A stretch of 64,000 bases of DNA from Linderina pennispora. Taxonomy: Eukaryota; Kickxellomycota; Kickxellomycetes; Kickxellales; Kickxellaceae. A program made the translations under genes and the position numbers. The notes below the pieces were generated by a model that was not told the DNA's origin, made no database searches, and saw only the letters and a program-made list of their open reading frames with translations. This document shows positions 20,104-28,361 of the stretch, in pieces. The stretch covers positions 1-64,000 of the forward strand of contig NW_024468267.1 in the NCBI RefSeq assembly GCF_002104995.1. Direction: 5' to 3'. Position 1 is the stretch's first letter. Each line of letters opens with the position of its first letter.

Positions 20104-22325
20104 ATGTCTCGCAAATCCAGCTATATTCCACTGCAAGACCTCAGCCGACATAGAGAGAACGCCAGCAGCAGCGGGGTCAGCGACGTGGCCTCGGTGTCGT
20201 CACCTCACAGCAGCAATAACGGGAATGAGTCAGACGCAGTTTCGCGAAGACGGTCCCGTGGGCAAACAATGGTATCCACGCAAGTGACTTCCAAGTCGAG
20301 CATGGTGTCCGAGCCCGATGGGGACCGTATTGAGGAGCAGGCTGAACGTGAAATGGGCGATGATAGTACGCGTGGTGGGTCTAGCTTCGACAGCATCCTG
20401 ACTGTTGACGATGTCGACGACATTATTGCTGCAGAGCTCGAGAGCAATGCGCGGGAGCGAACCAGCAGCAGTCCGGGGGCATTGGCAGATTCTGGCCATT
20501 TAGAAGGTCGGCAGAGTACCGTGCCGTTGGCGGCTCAGACGGATATAGGCGGCGTGGCGAAGAGGAGCCCATATGGAGTAAGCGCATGCTGCTGCTACCA
20601 GCAGTCATGCTGATAGGGATGGGCATCCTGTATGTATTCATCACCGGCATAGCGTGGTACAGGAATTATAGAGATAACCCGCATATTGATATCGACAGGA
20701 GCCTGTTCCCGCCGCTGGTCAGCCCTGACTCGCTGTCGGAATTCCAATATCAGGTCCGGTTGGTCCACACCAACGACCTCCACGCACATTTTTCCCCATT
20801 CGATGCCAAGACTGGCGATGCATGTGACGCTACTGTGAATGGGTGTATTGGCGGATCGGCGGTGGTAAAGTCGATAATCGACCACCTGCGACTGGCCAAC
20901 AATGTGGGCAAGGAGAACTCCATATTGCTCAACGCGGGCGACGAGCTTCAAGGCTCGATTTACTACTCACTGTTCAAGGGCAATCTGTCAGCCGCGCTGC
21001 TTAACAGCTTCGGCTACGATGCGCTGACACTGGGCAACCACGAGTTCGACGAGGGGCCTGGGCACCTAGCCAAATATCTGGCCAAGGTGCATGTGCCGAC
21101 CATCTGCGCCAATATCAAATTTGTTGACCCAGACCCAGCACTGCAGGCCAATCTCCAGCCCTTCACCATCATCGACCGCCACCGAATTGGCATCATTGGT
21201 GTCCTGACACCTGACACGGCTGTGTCGTCGAGTGTAGGCAATGGCATCGAGCTAACCGATCCTGTGGAGGCTGTTAACCAGGCTCGCGCACAGCTCGAGA
21301 AGCAAGGCATTCGGCGCATCATTGTGCTGTCACATCTCGGCTATGATGGCGACCGTGAACTGGCGCAACGTATCGACGCGGGCGTCAGCCTGGTGATCGG
21401 CGGCCACTCGCACACATACCTGTCAAACGACGAATCCAAGGACAGAGAAGGGCCCTACCCGACCTGGGTAACCAACAGCGGCGATTCGATGTGGCAGACA
21501 GCGGTTGTGCAGGCGAAGAAATGGGGCGAGTACGTTGGGTACCTTGACCTGGTGTTCAATTCTGACGGGTCACTCGATAGCGAGTTCACCAAGGGCAGCC
21601 CGGTTGCAGTAGACATCTCGCCCTCGTCGCCACTCCACAACCGTATCAAACCCAACCAGCGCACCATCGACATCATTCGGCCGTTTGAAGAGGAGATGCG
21701 TGCGTATACGGACAAGCCGATTGGCCAAGCCAAGGGCCATTTTGATGGACCAAAGCGCGCTACGGACCGCGCTGAGCTCGCACTGGGCGATCTAGTTACC
21801 GATGCTCTAGTGTGGTCTGATGGAGCCAAGCACGCCAATATCGCAGTTATCAGCACAGGTGCTATCCGGGACCGCATCCCCGAGGGCAAAATCACGCGCG
21901 GCCATATCCTGCGAGCCTTGCCATTCGACGACACGCTGGTGCTGGCCACCTTGTCAGGCAAGGAAATCCGCGCCATGGTTACTGCTTCGCAGCAAGGCAA
22001 GAACACCAACATCGACGGCACGCCTGATGTGCTTTCAAGCATTCAGGTGTCTGGGCTGCGGTTCAACGCGACCACTGTGAAAGTGGCCATGCGGATCGGC
22101 AATGTGGACCACAGGCCAATGCGGGGTGTTGAGTGGGGCGTGCTGAATGATGCCAAAAATTACACCGTATTGACTGATTCGTTTGTTCTGGGCGGCGGCG
22201 ATAATCTGCTGGTGCCCACGGTGCAGGGCGTGGCCATGGGTGTGGGGTTCAGGGACGCAGTCGAAAAGTATATTGCCAAATTCTCGCCTGTTGCGCCTGA
22301 GCTAGATAAGCGGATACAGCAATAA
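20104..22325 (+). CDS. Membrane-anchored 5'-nucleotidase/UshA-family metallophosphatase
   Basis: A ~160-residue Ser-rich polar N-terminus (MSRKSSYIPLQDLSRH) leads, after one frame change near 20560, to a single transmembrane helix (VMLIGMGILYVFITGIAWY) and a full 5'-nucleotidase ectodomain. The dimetal motifs are all present: HTNDLHAHF, NAGDELQG, LGNHEFDEG and GGHSHTY. The C-terminal nucleotide-binding domain has ELALGDLVTDALVW and STGAIRD. A type II topology (N-terminus inside, enzyme outside or lumenal) is implied. It probably dephosphorylates extracellular or vacuolar nucleotides. The catalytic part is an uninterrupted 579-codon frame. The single break lies in a G-rich stretch and may be an error, or a short intron boundary. 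Confidence 0.85.
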
Positions 22326-22400
22326 ATCTGGACTCGAGACCCCTCTGTCTCATGACTGGCAAGGTCGCATGGCCTCAGAGAGACTGTGGCTCTCCTGTCG

Positions 22401-22407
22401 TATAAAA
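22401..22407 (+). promoter_or_regulatory. TATA box of the small secreted protein gene
   Basis: TATAAAA lies 73 bp upstream of the ATG at 22480, in the short gap after the 5'-nucleotidase stop. Confidence 0.55.
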
Positions 22408-22479
22408 CACCATCTAAAACGCCTGCCACGCAGCGGTTTCCTGTTGTCATACCAACAGTTTCTCTCCACACAGCAACAA

Positions 22480-22776
22480 ATGTCCAACATCATCAGGACT
22501 GCCCTCTTAGTCGCCGCTGTCCCAGCATTAGCTCTGCCAACAGACGACCAGCTGTCCTGCATCAAGGTCTGGTGGAGCCAGGTCGCCGGAAATCTCTATA
22601 CCGCCTTGACTGAGGCTGCGCCGTTGCTTGATGAGGAGGGCCAGCGCCAGTTAGCCATGCTAATCGACCCGGAGAGCCAGAATTTGATGGCGTATCCAAG
22701 CATGGAAGAGATCTCCCTGCTGCCATTGATCCTTGACCCGAGTCAGTTAAAAACCGCGCTGGCACCGTACTGCTGA
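22480..22776 (+). CDS. Small secreted protein of unknown function
   Basis: A 98-residue uninterrupted frame starts with a signal peptide (IIRTALLVAAVPALALP). The mature ~80 residues are acidic and helical, with two cysteines, one near the N-terminus (QLSCIKVWW) and one as the very last residue, which could pair. I recognise no family. The clear TATA box, signal peptide and compact length support a real gene. It resembles effector-like small secreted proteins in general form only. Confidence 0.6.
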   Translation: MSNIIRTALLVAAVPALALPTDDQLSCIKVWWSQVAGNLYTALTEAAPLLDEEGQRQLAMLIDPESQNLMAYPSMEEISLLPLILDPSQLKTALAPYC

Positions 22777-22920
22777 AACTCCATGCTAAGAATCCCTCCG
22801 TCGCTCTGTAATAAAGTACCCTCTATAGATGCCCTATTGCCTGTGCCTATTAGTGGCGCTGTGTATAACCCTCGACATTTAACCGCATGCCTATGTGCTA
22901 TCATGCACTTGAGCTCTATA

Positions 22921-23310
22921 ACCTTCTTTGGGGTGAACCTGACCCGCAAAGGGCGCCTGGACCCTCGCAATATACGAAGAACCAAAGAACACCAGCGCCA
23001 GACGAGCAACCGCACGGCCCTGACATCTATTTTCTAGGCAACCGGGACTGTAGCCATGGAACCAATTCCAGTGAACCTGTGTAAACGGCCTTTGCACATC
23101 TATACCAAGCTTCAATAAGCAACCGATTGCCTGTTGTCAGGCTACGACGAATGGATATGCAATGGCTGGACAAACTCTTGAGGGAGTCCAGTCGCAAACC
23201 AAGACCTGATTGAAAAAATAGCCATAGCCAAGATCAGAGACAGCAGGCCACGGGACTATCTGGTGCGCATATATAAGGAGTCTTTCAGCAAACGCCTTGC
23301 CGAATCCACC
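22921..23310 (+). pseudogene. RNase H1-like pseudogene (third copy of the family)
   Basis: DNA here is plainly related to the gene at 25136. The same stretches recur in order: CAGCGCCAGACGAGC, CATCTATACCAAG, GGGAGTCCAGTCGCAAACCA and GGAGTCTTTCAGC. The copy lacks the hybrid-binding N-terminal domain, has several in-frame stops (for example after the IYTK motif and before GSPVANQD), and carries indels. It begins around the equivalent of the first RNase H strand and ends near the C-terminal helix. It is a truncated, dead copy of the downstream pair. Confidence 0.75.
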
Positions 23311-23659
23311 CCCCTTGCTACAAGTGCAGCTGAGAAAGCACAGAGATTACAGCAAGGGCAAGCTGCAGGATGCAAGCCGTCATACCTTTTTTATTGGTCA
23401 TTGCTGTGTGTGCCACGAAGACCAACCATCCAGCTGGGACTTCTCATATTATTTCTTAAGCCAGTTGAGTGTGGCTCAATAAACGCGCCTTCCAAGGCAC
23501 AGCGTCAATCACTATACCACCTTGCTCCGAGTATTAAATGTCTGTATGTTCCCATGCCACTGCCTGCTATGGATATATGTAAGTCATAATAAACACTATG
23601 GCGAGTTCCAACATGAGATCAGTATGCCGTATTCACCCACCTGCCCTATTCCTGACCTC
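23311..23659. other. Intergenic: promoter region of the RNase T2-like gene
   Basis: No gene is seen. The segment lies between the RNase H-like relic and the RNase T2-like start at 23660, and it contains AATAAAC-type sequences near 23470 and 23590. Confidence 0.4.
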
Positions 23660-24406
23660 ATGAAGTTGCTGCTAACTACCTTCACAGCCTGCACTCTCTT
23701 ATTTAGCCCAGCCATAGCTGCGTTGTCTGGTGACAAGTGTCCTGAAGACACACTCTCCTGTTCAGCCAATATCAAGGAGGCCGACACCTGCTGTTACGAA
23801 GTGAATGGAATCTTTGCTCTTGTGGACTTTTGGATCAAGGGTGTTGGGCCGGAGGACAAGTTCAGCTTGAACGAACCATATCCACACACATGCGACAACA
23901 CGCTTACTGGCGCCGACGGCTGTGACCCTTCCCGCAAAGTGGATAATGTGGAGTCAATCATCAGCACTGTGAACAAGACGCTGTACAAAGACATGAGGAC
24001 ACACTGGTCGTCCGATGGAGACAACGAGCCCCTATGGCTACATATTTGGAATGTGCATGCCATCTGCATGTCTACGAACCGGCCCGAGTGCTTCTCGAAT
24101 TTTTCCAGATACCAGGATATGGTTGCATATTTCTCTAATGCTTTGGCGCTGTACAAAAGGTACAACTTTTATGCAGCTCTAGCCAAGCACGATATCGTCC
24201 CGGACAACAGCAAAGCAGTCGATCCAGCCAAATTCAAGAATGAAATCAAGGCGGAACTTGGCATCGATGCGGCCATCCGCTGTTTGCACAACGAGCTTGT
24301 TGAAATTCGTGTGTGTTTCAATATGCTAGGCAGAGACAGATACGTTCCAATCGATGCCTGTTCTGACGATACTTGTCTTGCACCATTAAGCTACCCGCTT
24401 AAATAA
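23660..24406 (+). CDS. Secreted RNase T2-like protein lacking the first catalytic motif
   Basis: The ATG at 23660 gives the signal peptide MKLLLTTFTACTLLFSPAIA; an in-frame ATG at 23624 would spoil it. The mature protein has ten or more cysteines and the RNase T2 layout: CAS I region FALVDFWIKG (residues 52-61), CAS II region LHIWNVHAICM (127-137), then a C-terminal Cys-rich part. In active enzymes CAS I is [I/L]HGLWP and CAS II is HEWxKHG. Here the CAS I histidine is missing, and in CAS II the two histidines remain (128, 133) but Glu and Lys are Ile and Val. It therefore probably does not cleave RNA. The 248-residue frame is uninterrupted, so it appears maintained as a non-enzymatic secreted protein. 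Confidence 0.65.
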   Translation: MKLLLTTFTACTLLFSPAIAALSGDKCPEDTLSCSANIKEADTCCYEVNGIFALVDFWIKGVGPEDKFSLNEPYPHTCDNTLTGADGCDPSRKVDNVESIISTVNKTLYKDMRTHWSSDGDNEPLWLHIWNVHAICMSTNRPECFSNFSRYQDMVAYFSNALALYKRYNFYAALAKHDIVPDNSKAVDPAKFKNEIKAELGIDAAIRCLHNELVEIRVCFNMLGRDRYVPIDACSDDTCLAPLSYPLK

Positions 24407-25135
24407 ACAAAATCCATATGCTTCAGAGCACAAATTACCAACCAGATATGGTAATGTAGTTTTCTACAAGTAATACCTCACACATTTGCCACTAGTCAAA
24501 TCGGAGAGCCGACTAGCAGTGGAAGAAATATGTAAAAGCCATCTGCTTCTTCCAATCCGACACCGCCAGATGTCGCCCATTTACAACCACACCTGCTGGA
24601 TGCCAGGAGAATAACAAAGCGAGCTAAAAGTAATTATGGTCATTTTATCGACTAAGGAGATTTGTTGACAATCGGGCAATTCCATGTCCTTCGTCACCAT
24701 GTGCAGATCCAAATCCCCATCTATATAAACATTGTGGGTTGTTCCGGTCCCATCCTCCCTTCTTCTCCTCACCAATTTCCAATCATATTCATTCCATAAA
24801 ACTCATAACTACTGGACTATCTGAAGGGTAACAAGATTAACTGCCGCAACACCAGCGGAGGACATTGCAAGCGGGTGCTTGTAGACACCAGTGTTTCCTT
24901 ACCAGAAAAGGCACTTTTGTGGGGCACGTAATATTGGTGACAAACTAAACTGGCACTAAAATGGAAAAATGGCGGCCAAATATCAAATGATCACCTGTCT
25001 TGCCCAAGCTGATCGCACTTCAGGTTCTTTTGGAGCCCGTGTGTCTGTTGTCTGGACAATCCTGTCTTCAGTTTTTTGTCTCCTTATTCCATTTCCCACC
25101 ATTTTTATACTCTTTCTTGACCAGCGGCTACATAG
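24407..25135. other. 729 bp intergenic, nothing recognised
   Basis: Mixed composition. CTATATAAAC near 24720 resembles a TATA box, but no convincing frame follows it. The last 100 bases before 25136 are T/C-rich and likely the leader of the RNase H1-like gene. Confidence 0.4.
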
Positions 25136-25891
25136 ATGATCAAAAACTATTATGCAGTTAGAGTTGGCCGCATTCCTGGCGTGTATTCGGACCACGTGGC
25201 TGCGCTTAGCCAAGTTTTCCAGTTCCCTCACGGACAAATGAAGGGCTTCATGTATCTGAAGGATGCCGAAGCCTTCGCTGGGATCGGTGCTAGAAGCTAT
25301 TTTCCACCCAACCAGCTGTTTATTCCTGCCTGGACGGAGGCCGGGAGCTATCTGCCGATTTATGTCTATGGCGTATGTCTCGACCACGGAGGCAATAACC
25401 CGCAAGGTGGATGTGGTGCATACTTTGGGTATCAAGACTCCCGCAACACACAAGGAATCATAAGCAACCAGCGCCAGACGAGCCAACGCGCGGACCTGTG
25501 GGCTATCTACTTGGCGATCAAAGTTGTAAACGAGGAACCAGTTCCAGCGAATGCACGTAGACGCCCCTTAGTCATCTATACCAAGTCGGAATACGCAGTC
25601 TATTGCCTGGAAACAGGCTACGGCGAATGGATCCAAAACGGTTGGAGGAACTCTGAAGGGAGTCCAGTCGCAAACCAGGATGTGATTGAAGCCATCATGG
25701 CCAAAATCAGAAAGAGCGGGCTGCTGGTTTCTCTGCGACACGTATACAAAGAGTCTTTCAACGAATGCCTTATCGCTGCCAGGACTCTTGCTGTAAAAGT
25801 TGCTGAAGATACCCGGAAAAGGCGCGAAGAGCAGGAAGTGACCAAAGTATATCATGTTGGTCATTGCCGCGCGGTTTATTATGACGAGTAG
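25136..25891 (+). CDS. RNase H1-like protein, active site lost (copy 1)
   Basis: Residues 4-50 form a hybrid-binding (viroplasmin-type) domain as in eukaryotic RNase H1: YYAVRVGRIPGVYSDHV, then MKGFMYLKDAEAF. The RNase H domain follows from about residue 75. RNase H1 needs four acidic residues. Here YTDG is YVYG (Asp to Tyr), RAEL is RADL (Glu to Asp), YTDS is YTKS (Asp to Lys) and the last Asp is Arg or missing (CLIAARTLA). The fold-defining residues around them are kept, and the 251-codon frame is uninterrupted. It could bind RNA/DNA hybrids without cutting them. The next gene downstream is a close relative, and a dead copy lies 2 kb upstream. Confidence 0.75.
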   Translation: MIKNYYAVRVGRIPGVYSDHVAALSQVFQFPHGQMKGFMYLKDAEAFAGIGARSYFPPNQLFIPAWTEAGSYLPIYVYGVCLDHGGNNPQGGCGAYFGYQDSRNTQGIISNQRQTSQRADLWAIYLAIKVVNEEPVPANARRRPLVIYTKSEYAVYCLETGYGEWIQNGWRNSEGSPVANQDVIEAIMAKIRKSGLLVSLRHVYKESFNECLIAARTLAVKVAEDTRKRREEQEVTKVYHVGHCRAVYYDE

Positions 25892-26108
25892 CCCCACTAC
25901 GCACGTCGTTGACAATAACTTTTGTTTATCCTTTTTGCGTGGTTCAATAAGCACTCCATACCATTGCCTGTAAGAGATGTGACCAGAACACCACAAATAA
26001 TCGGCACAATGTGTATAGTCTGCAGGCAGGTGTCAAGAGATGACGGATAGTATCAGAAAGACAATTGGAGTTCTTTCGAAATATGATTAGGACGCTGGCG
26101 ACACCAAC

Positions 26109-26226
26109 AGGGTGCTAAGAATCATAGCAGATTGCCGCTGCTTCTCGAGGTGCCACAGCCTGATTTGCAGGTCATATCACAGCTGAAATGACCTGGAATA
26201 CAGCGTGGCACCACCTCTGACACCCT
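26109..26226. repeat. Nested inverted repeat (foldback structure) upstream of RNase H1-like copy 2
   Basis: Three nested complementary pairs occur in order. AGGGTG (26109) pairs with CACCCT (26221), GAGGTGCCAC (26147) with GTGGCACCACCTC (26205, 3-nt bulge), and CAGGTCAT (26168) with ATGACCTG (26188). Together they form one long imperfect hairpin of 118 nt. It may be a foldback/MITE-type element or a transcribed structured RNA. Confidence 0.55.
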
Positions 26227-26387
26227 AACCCGGAGCTGCAGCGGCTGGTTGAGCTTGATAAGCCACACACCATTTACCATTGCCTTTGTCGGACGCATAC
26301 ATCAGGGCCACCAGTGTTGAAATCGAGCTCGCTCTTCTCCATCGTCCATACTCCACTTGGTACTCCTCTATTTTTTATTGAATCGCG

Positions 26388-27128
26388 ATGGCTAGAAATA
26401 GGTTTTACGTTGTCCAGGTGGGCCGGTCGCCTGGTATCTACTCTAGCTATTGGGATGCGCAACGCCAGACTCTGCGCTTTCCGCGAGGCTATTTGAAGGG
26501 GTTTACCTCGCTTGCAGCAGCTGAAAAGTACTTCGGAATGGGTACCGAGAGCTCCTGCATGCCTGACAAGCTCCAGATTTCGACTAGTGCGGAGGCAAGG
26601 AATAGCCTAAAGGTGTATGCTGACGGTGTATGTCGTGGGAATGGCCGAGAGGTGGCACAGGGTGGATTTGGGGTGTACTTTGGATTCAGTGATCCTCGTA
26701 ACCGACAGGGAGCACTGAAAGGTCCTCAGCAGACAAACCAGCGGGCAGATCTGGCAGCGGTACTGTGTGCAATTCAGTTGGCAGCCAAGGAGCAGATCCC
26801 TGCGGGCATGCAGAGACGGCCTGTGCAGATCTATACCAAGTCTTCGTATGTCATTTTCTGTCTTACTGCTGGCTACCAAAAGTGGGTTCGTAACGGATGG
26901 CAGACAGCTTCGGGAGCACCGGTCAAGAATCAGGATCTAATTGCGGATATCGTGACTGAGGCAAGACAGAGCGGGTTGCTGGTTAGTGTGGACCATATCC
27001 GCAAGAACTCGCGTAATGTAGGGATTGAGAGGGCCAATGAAATGGCAGCTTACGCGGCTAGAGGTGCTATGGATAACCGAGATATTAACGACCTCACGTA
27101 CCGCATTAGCAATGTTGCTATTGCCTGA
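26388..27128 (+). CDS. RNase H1-like protein, partly degenerate active site (copy 2)
   Basis: It has the same architecture as the preceding gene. The hybrid-binding domain reads FYVVQVGRSPGIYSSYWDA, then YLKGFTSLAAAEKYF; the RNase H domain has YADGVCRGNGREVAQGGFG, then QTNQRADLAAVLCAI. The first catalytic Asp survives (YADG), Glu is Asp (RADL), the third acidic residue is Lys (YTKSS) and the last Asp is Asn (ERANEMA). The Lys at the third metal ligand should abolish normal two-metal catalysis. The frame is intact at 246 codons. It is about as diverged from copy 1 as from ordinary RNase H1, so the duplication is old, whereas the 23-kb relic is closer to copy 1. Confidence 0.75.
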   Translation: MARNRFYVVQVGRSPGIYSSYWDAQRQTLRFPRGYLKGFTSLAAAEKYFGMGTESSCMPDKLQISTSAEARNSLKVYADGVCRGNGREVAQGGFGVYFGFSDPRNRQGALKGPQQTNQRADLAAVLCAIQLAAKEQIPAGMQRRPVQIYTKSSYVIFCLTAGYQKWVRNGWQTASGAPVKNQDLIADIVTEARQSGLLVSVDHIRKNSRNVGIERANEMAAYAARGAMDNRDINDLTYRISNVAIA

Positions 27129-27359
27129 TGACCAAAAGACACCAGGATTGCAATAACATAGCAGTTTAATCCCTAACATCAAACATAATAATATAGCACT
27201 CCAGATGGACACCTCCTGATGAATTGTAGCCGTCAAACAAACCATGCAGCTGGATCAGCAAGCAATGGCAATGCAACCTCTGCGGCCGACACTACGTGGC
27301 AAGCAAAAAACACCAGCAATAAAACATCACGTGATAGGTAGATGGTTGAGCAAAAATAT

Positions 27360-27431
27360 GCCGCTACGGAGAGTTGAACTCCGGATCTTCGCTTTACAAG
27401 AGCGACGCCTTAGCCACTTGGCCACAGCGGC
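27360..27431 (-). tRNA. tRNA-Thr (anticodon TGT)
   Basis: The minus strand folds as a complete cloverleaf. The acceptor GCCGCTG pairs with TAGCGGC. The anticodon stem TCGCT/AGCGA encloses the loop CTTGTAA, giving anticodon TGT. The T-arm contains AGTTCAACTCT. No intron. It marks the left edge of the AT-rich island that carries the Fanzor gene. Confidence 0.9.
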
Positions 27432-27689
27432 GGAACCATTCTGCAATTCCAACTGCTGAGTTTCAAAAAATATGAATGATAGATATTCCACATGAAATAC
27501 AACGCCAAAAATCACTTGCAATTACTATTCGTCCCAGAACTCTGGGCTTGGCTCAATCCAGTAACGATGACTACACCTTAAAGACTCTGCTTCTCATAAG
27601 ACCCAATTCTACCACTACTAATAGAGCAGGCAAGCCTATTGATATATGAGCTATTATTCAAATTTATTATAGTTCAAGCTATAGAGTAT

Positions 27690-28361
27690 GACTATTATAT
27701 GTCATGCCGCTAGGGTGGTTCCGACTCACCCAAGGCGGATTACTCACTGAGAGTGGCGCAGCTTTATCCAGGGCCATACGCGGCTTAGATGAGGGCTCAG
27801 TATGCGCACTCGGCGCTTGCTTAAATACCCCTTGCTGGCTCCTAGCAGCAAGGATTCCTTCTGGTTTTTCCAATATATTTTTGTGAACGCTTACTTTTGG
27901 TTTTATCAGCACATTTACAATCATCACTAGGAGAACACGCTACCTAGTTTCCTCTTCCCTGGCATTTGACCTAGGTCGTTTTAGGCACGCACCGTATTAT
28001 TGAAGTATATTTTGTGGGCTATGATGAGTGCTGACAGAAGAAAGGCACCTGGCACCACATATATTATTCTGATACTAGAACTACTCTGCTCGTGATGCGA
28101 GCTTGGCTGCTAGTCAGCATGGGTTGATATGTTGATAAGAGCATCATGGCGAACCGGTCATTTGAACGTATCAGATAGTTGTTGGTGCAATAGCGACTAT
28201 GGATATCTCCCATCTTGATAGCCTGCTCGGTGCAGGCGCTTCAGTGCTGATTCGCTGCTGCTGGCAACAGAATCGCCTGCTGCTGCACGCCTCTTGCGCA
28301 GGTTCTTTGTTTCAGGGGTGGTGCCAGAAGCATTGGCAGCAATGGCCGTAAAGCGACAGAA
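27690..28361 (-). ncRNA. Candidate Fanzor guide (omega) RNA / structured 3' region
   Basis: Beyond the Fanzor stop codon the sequence is more GC-rich than the island as a whole and full of short perfect hairpins: GCCTGC/GCAGGC (28221-28237), GCTCG/CGAGC (28088-28102) and CCTTGCTG/CAGCAAGG (27830-27853). Guide RNAs of TnpB and Fanzor proteins typically overlap the 3' end of the ORF and extend past it to the element end. The position, strand and structure therefore fit, but the boundaries are guesses and no transcript evidence exists here. Confidence 0.35.

Noticed and set aside
22921..27128. RNase H-like genes as remnants of a retroelement or pararetrovirus
   Set aside because: The hybrid-binding plus RNase H arrangement is that of cellular RNase H1, and no reverse transcriptase, protease or capsid sequence is nearby.
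27679..27927. Open frames on both strands in the Fanzor 3' region
   Set aside because: Short, without a family, and overlapping hairpins; more likely structured non-coding sequence.
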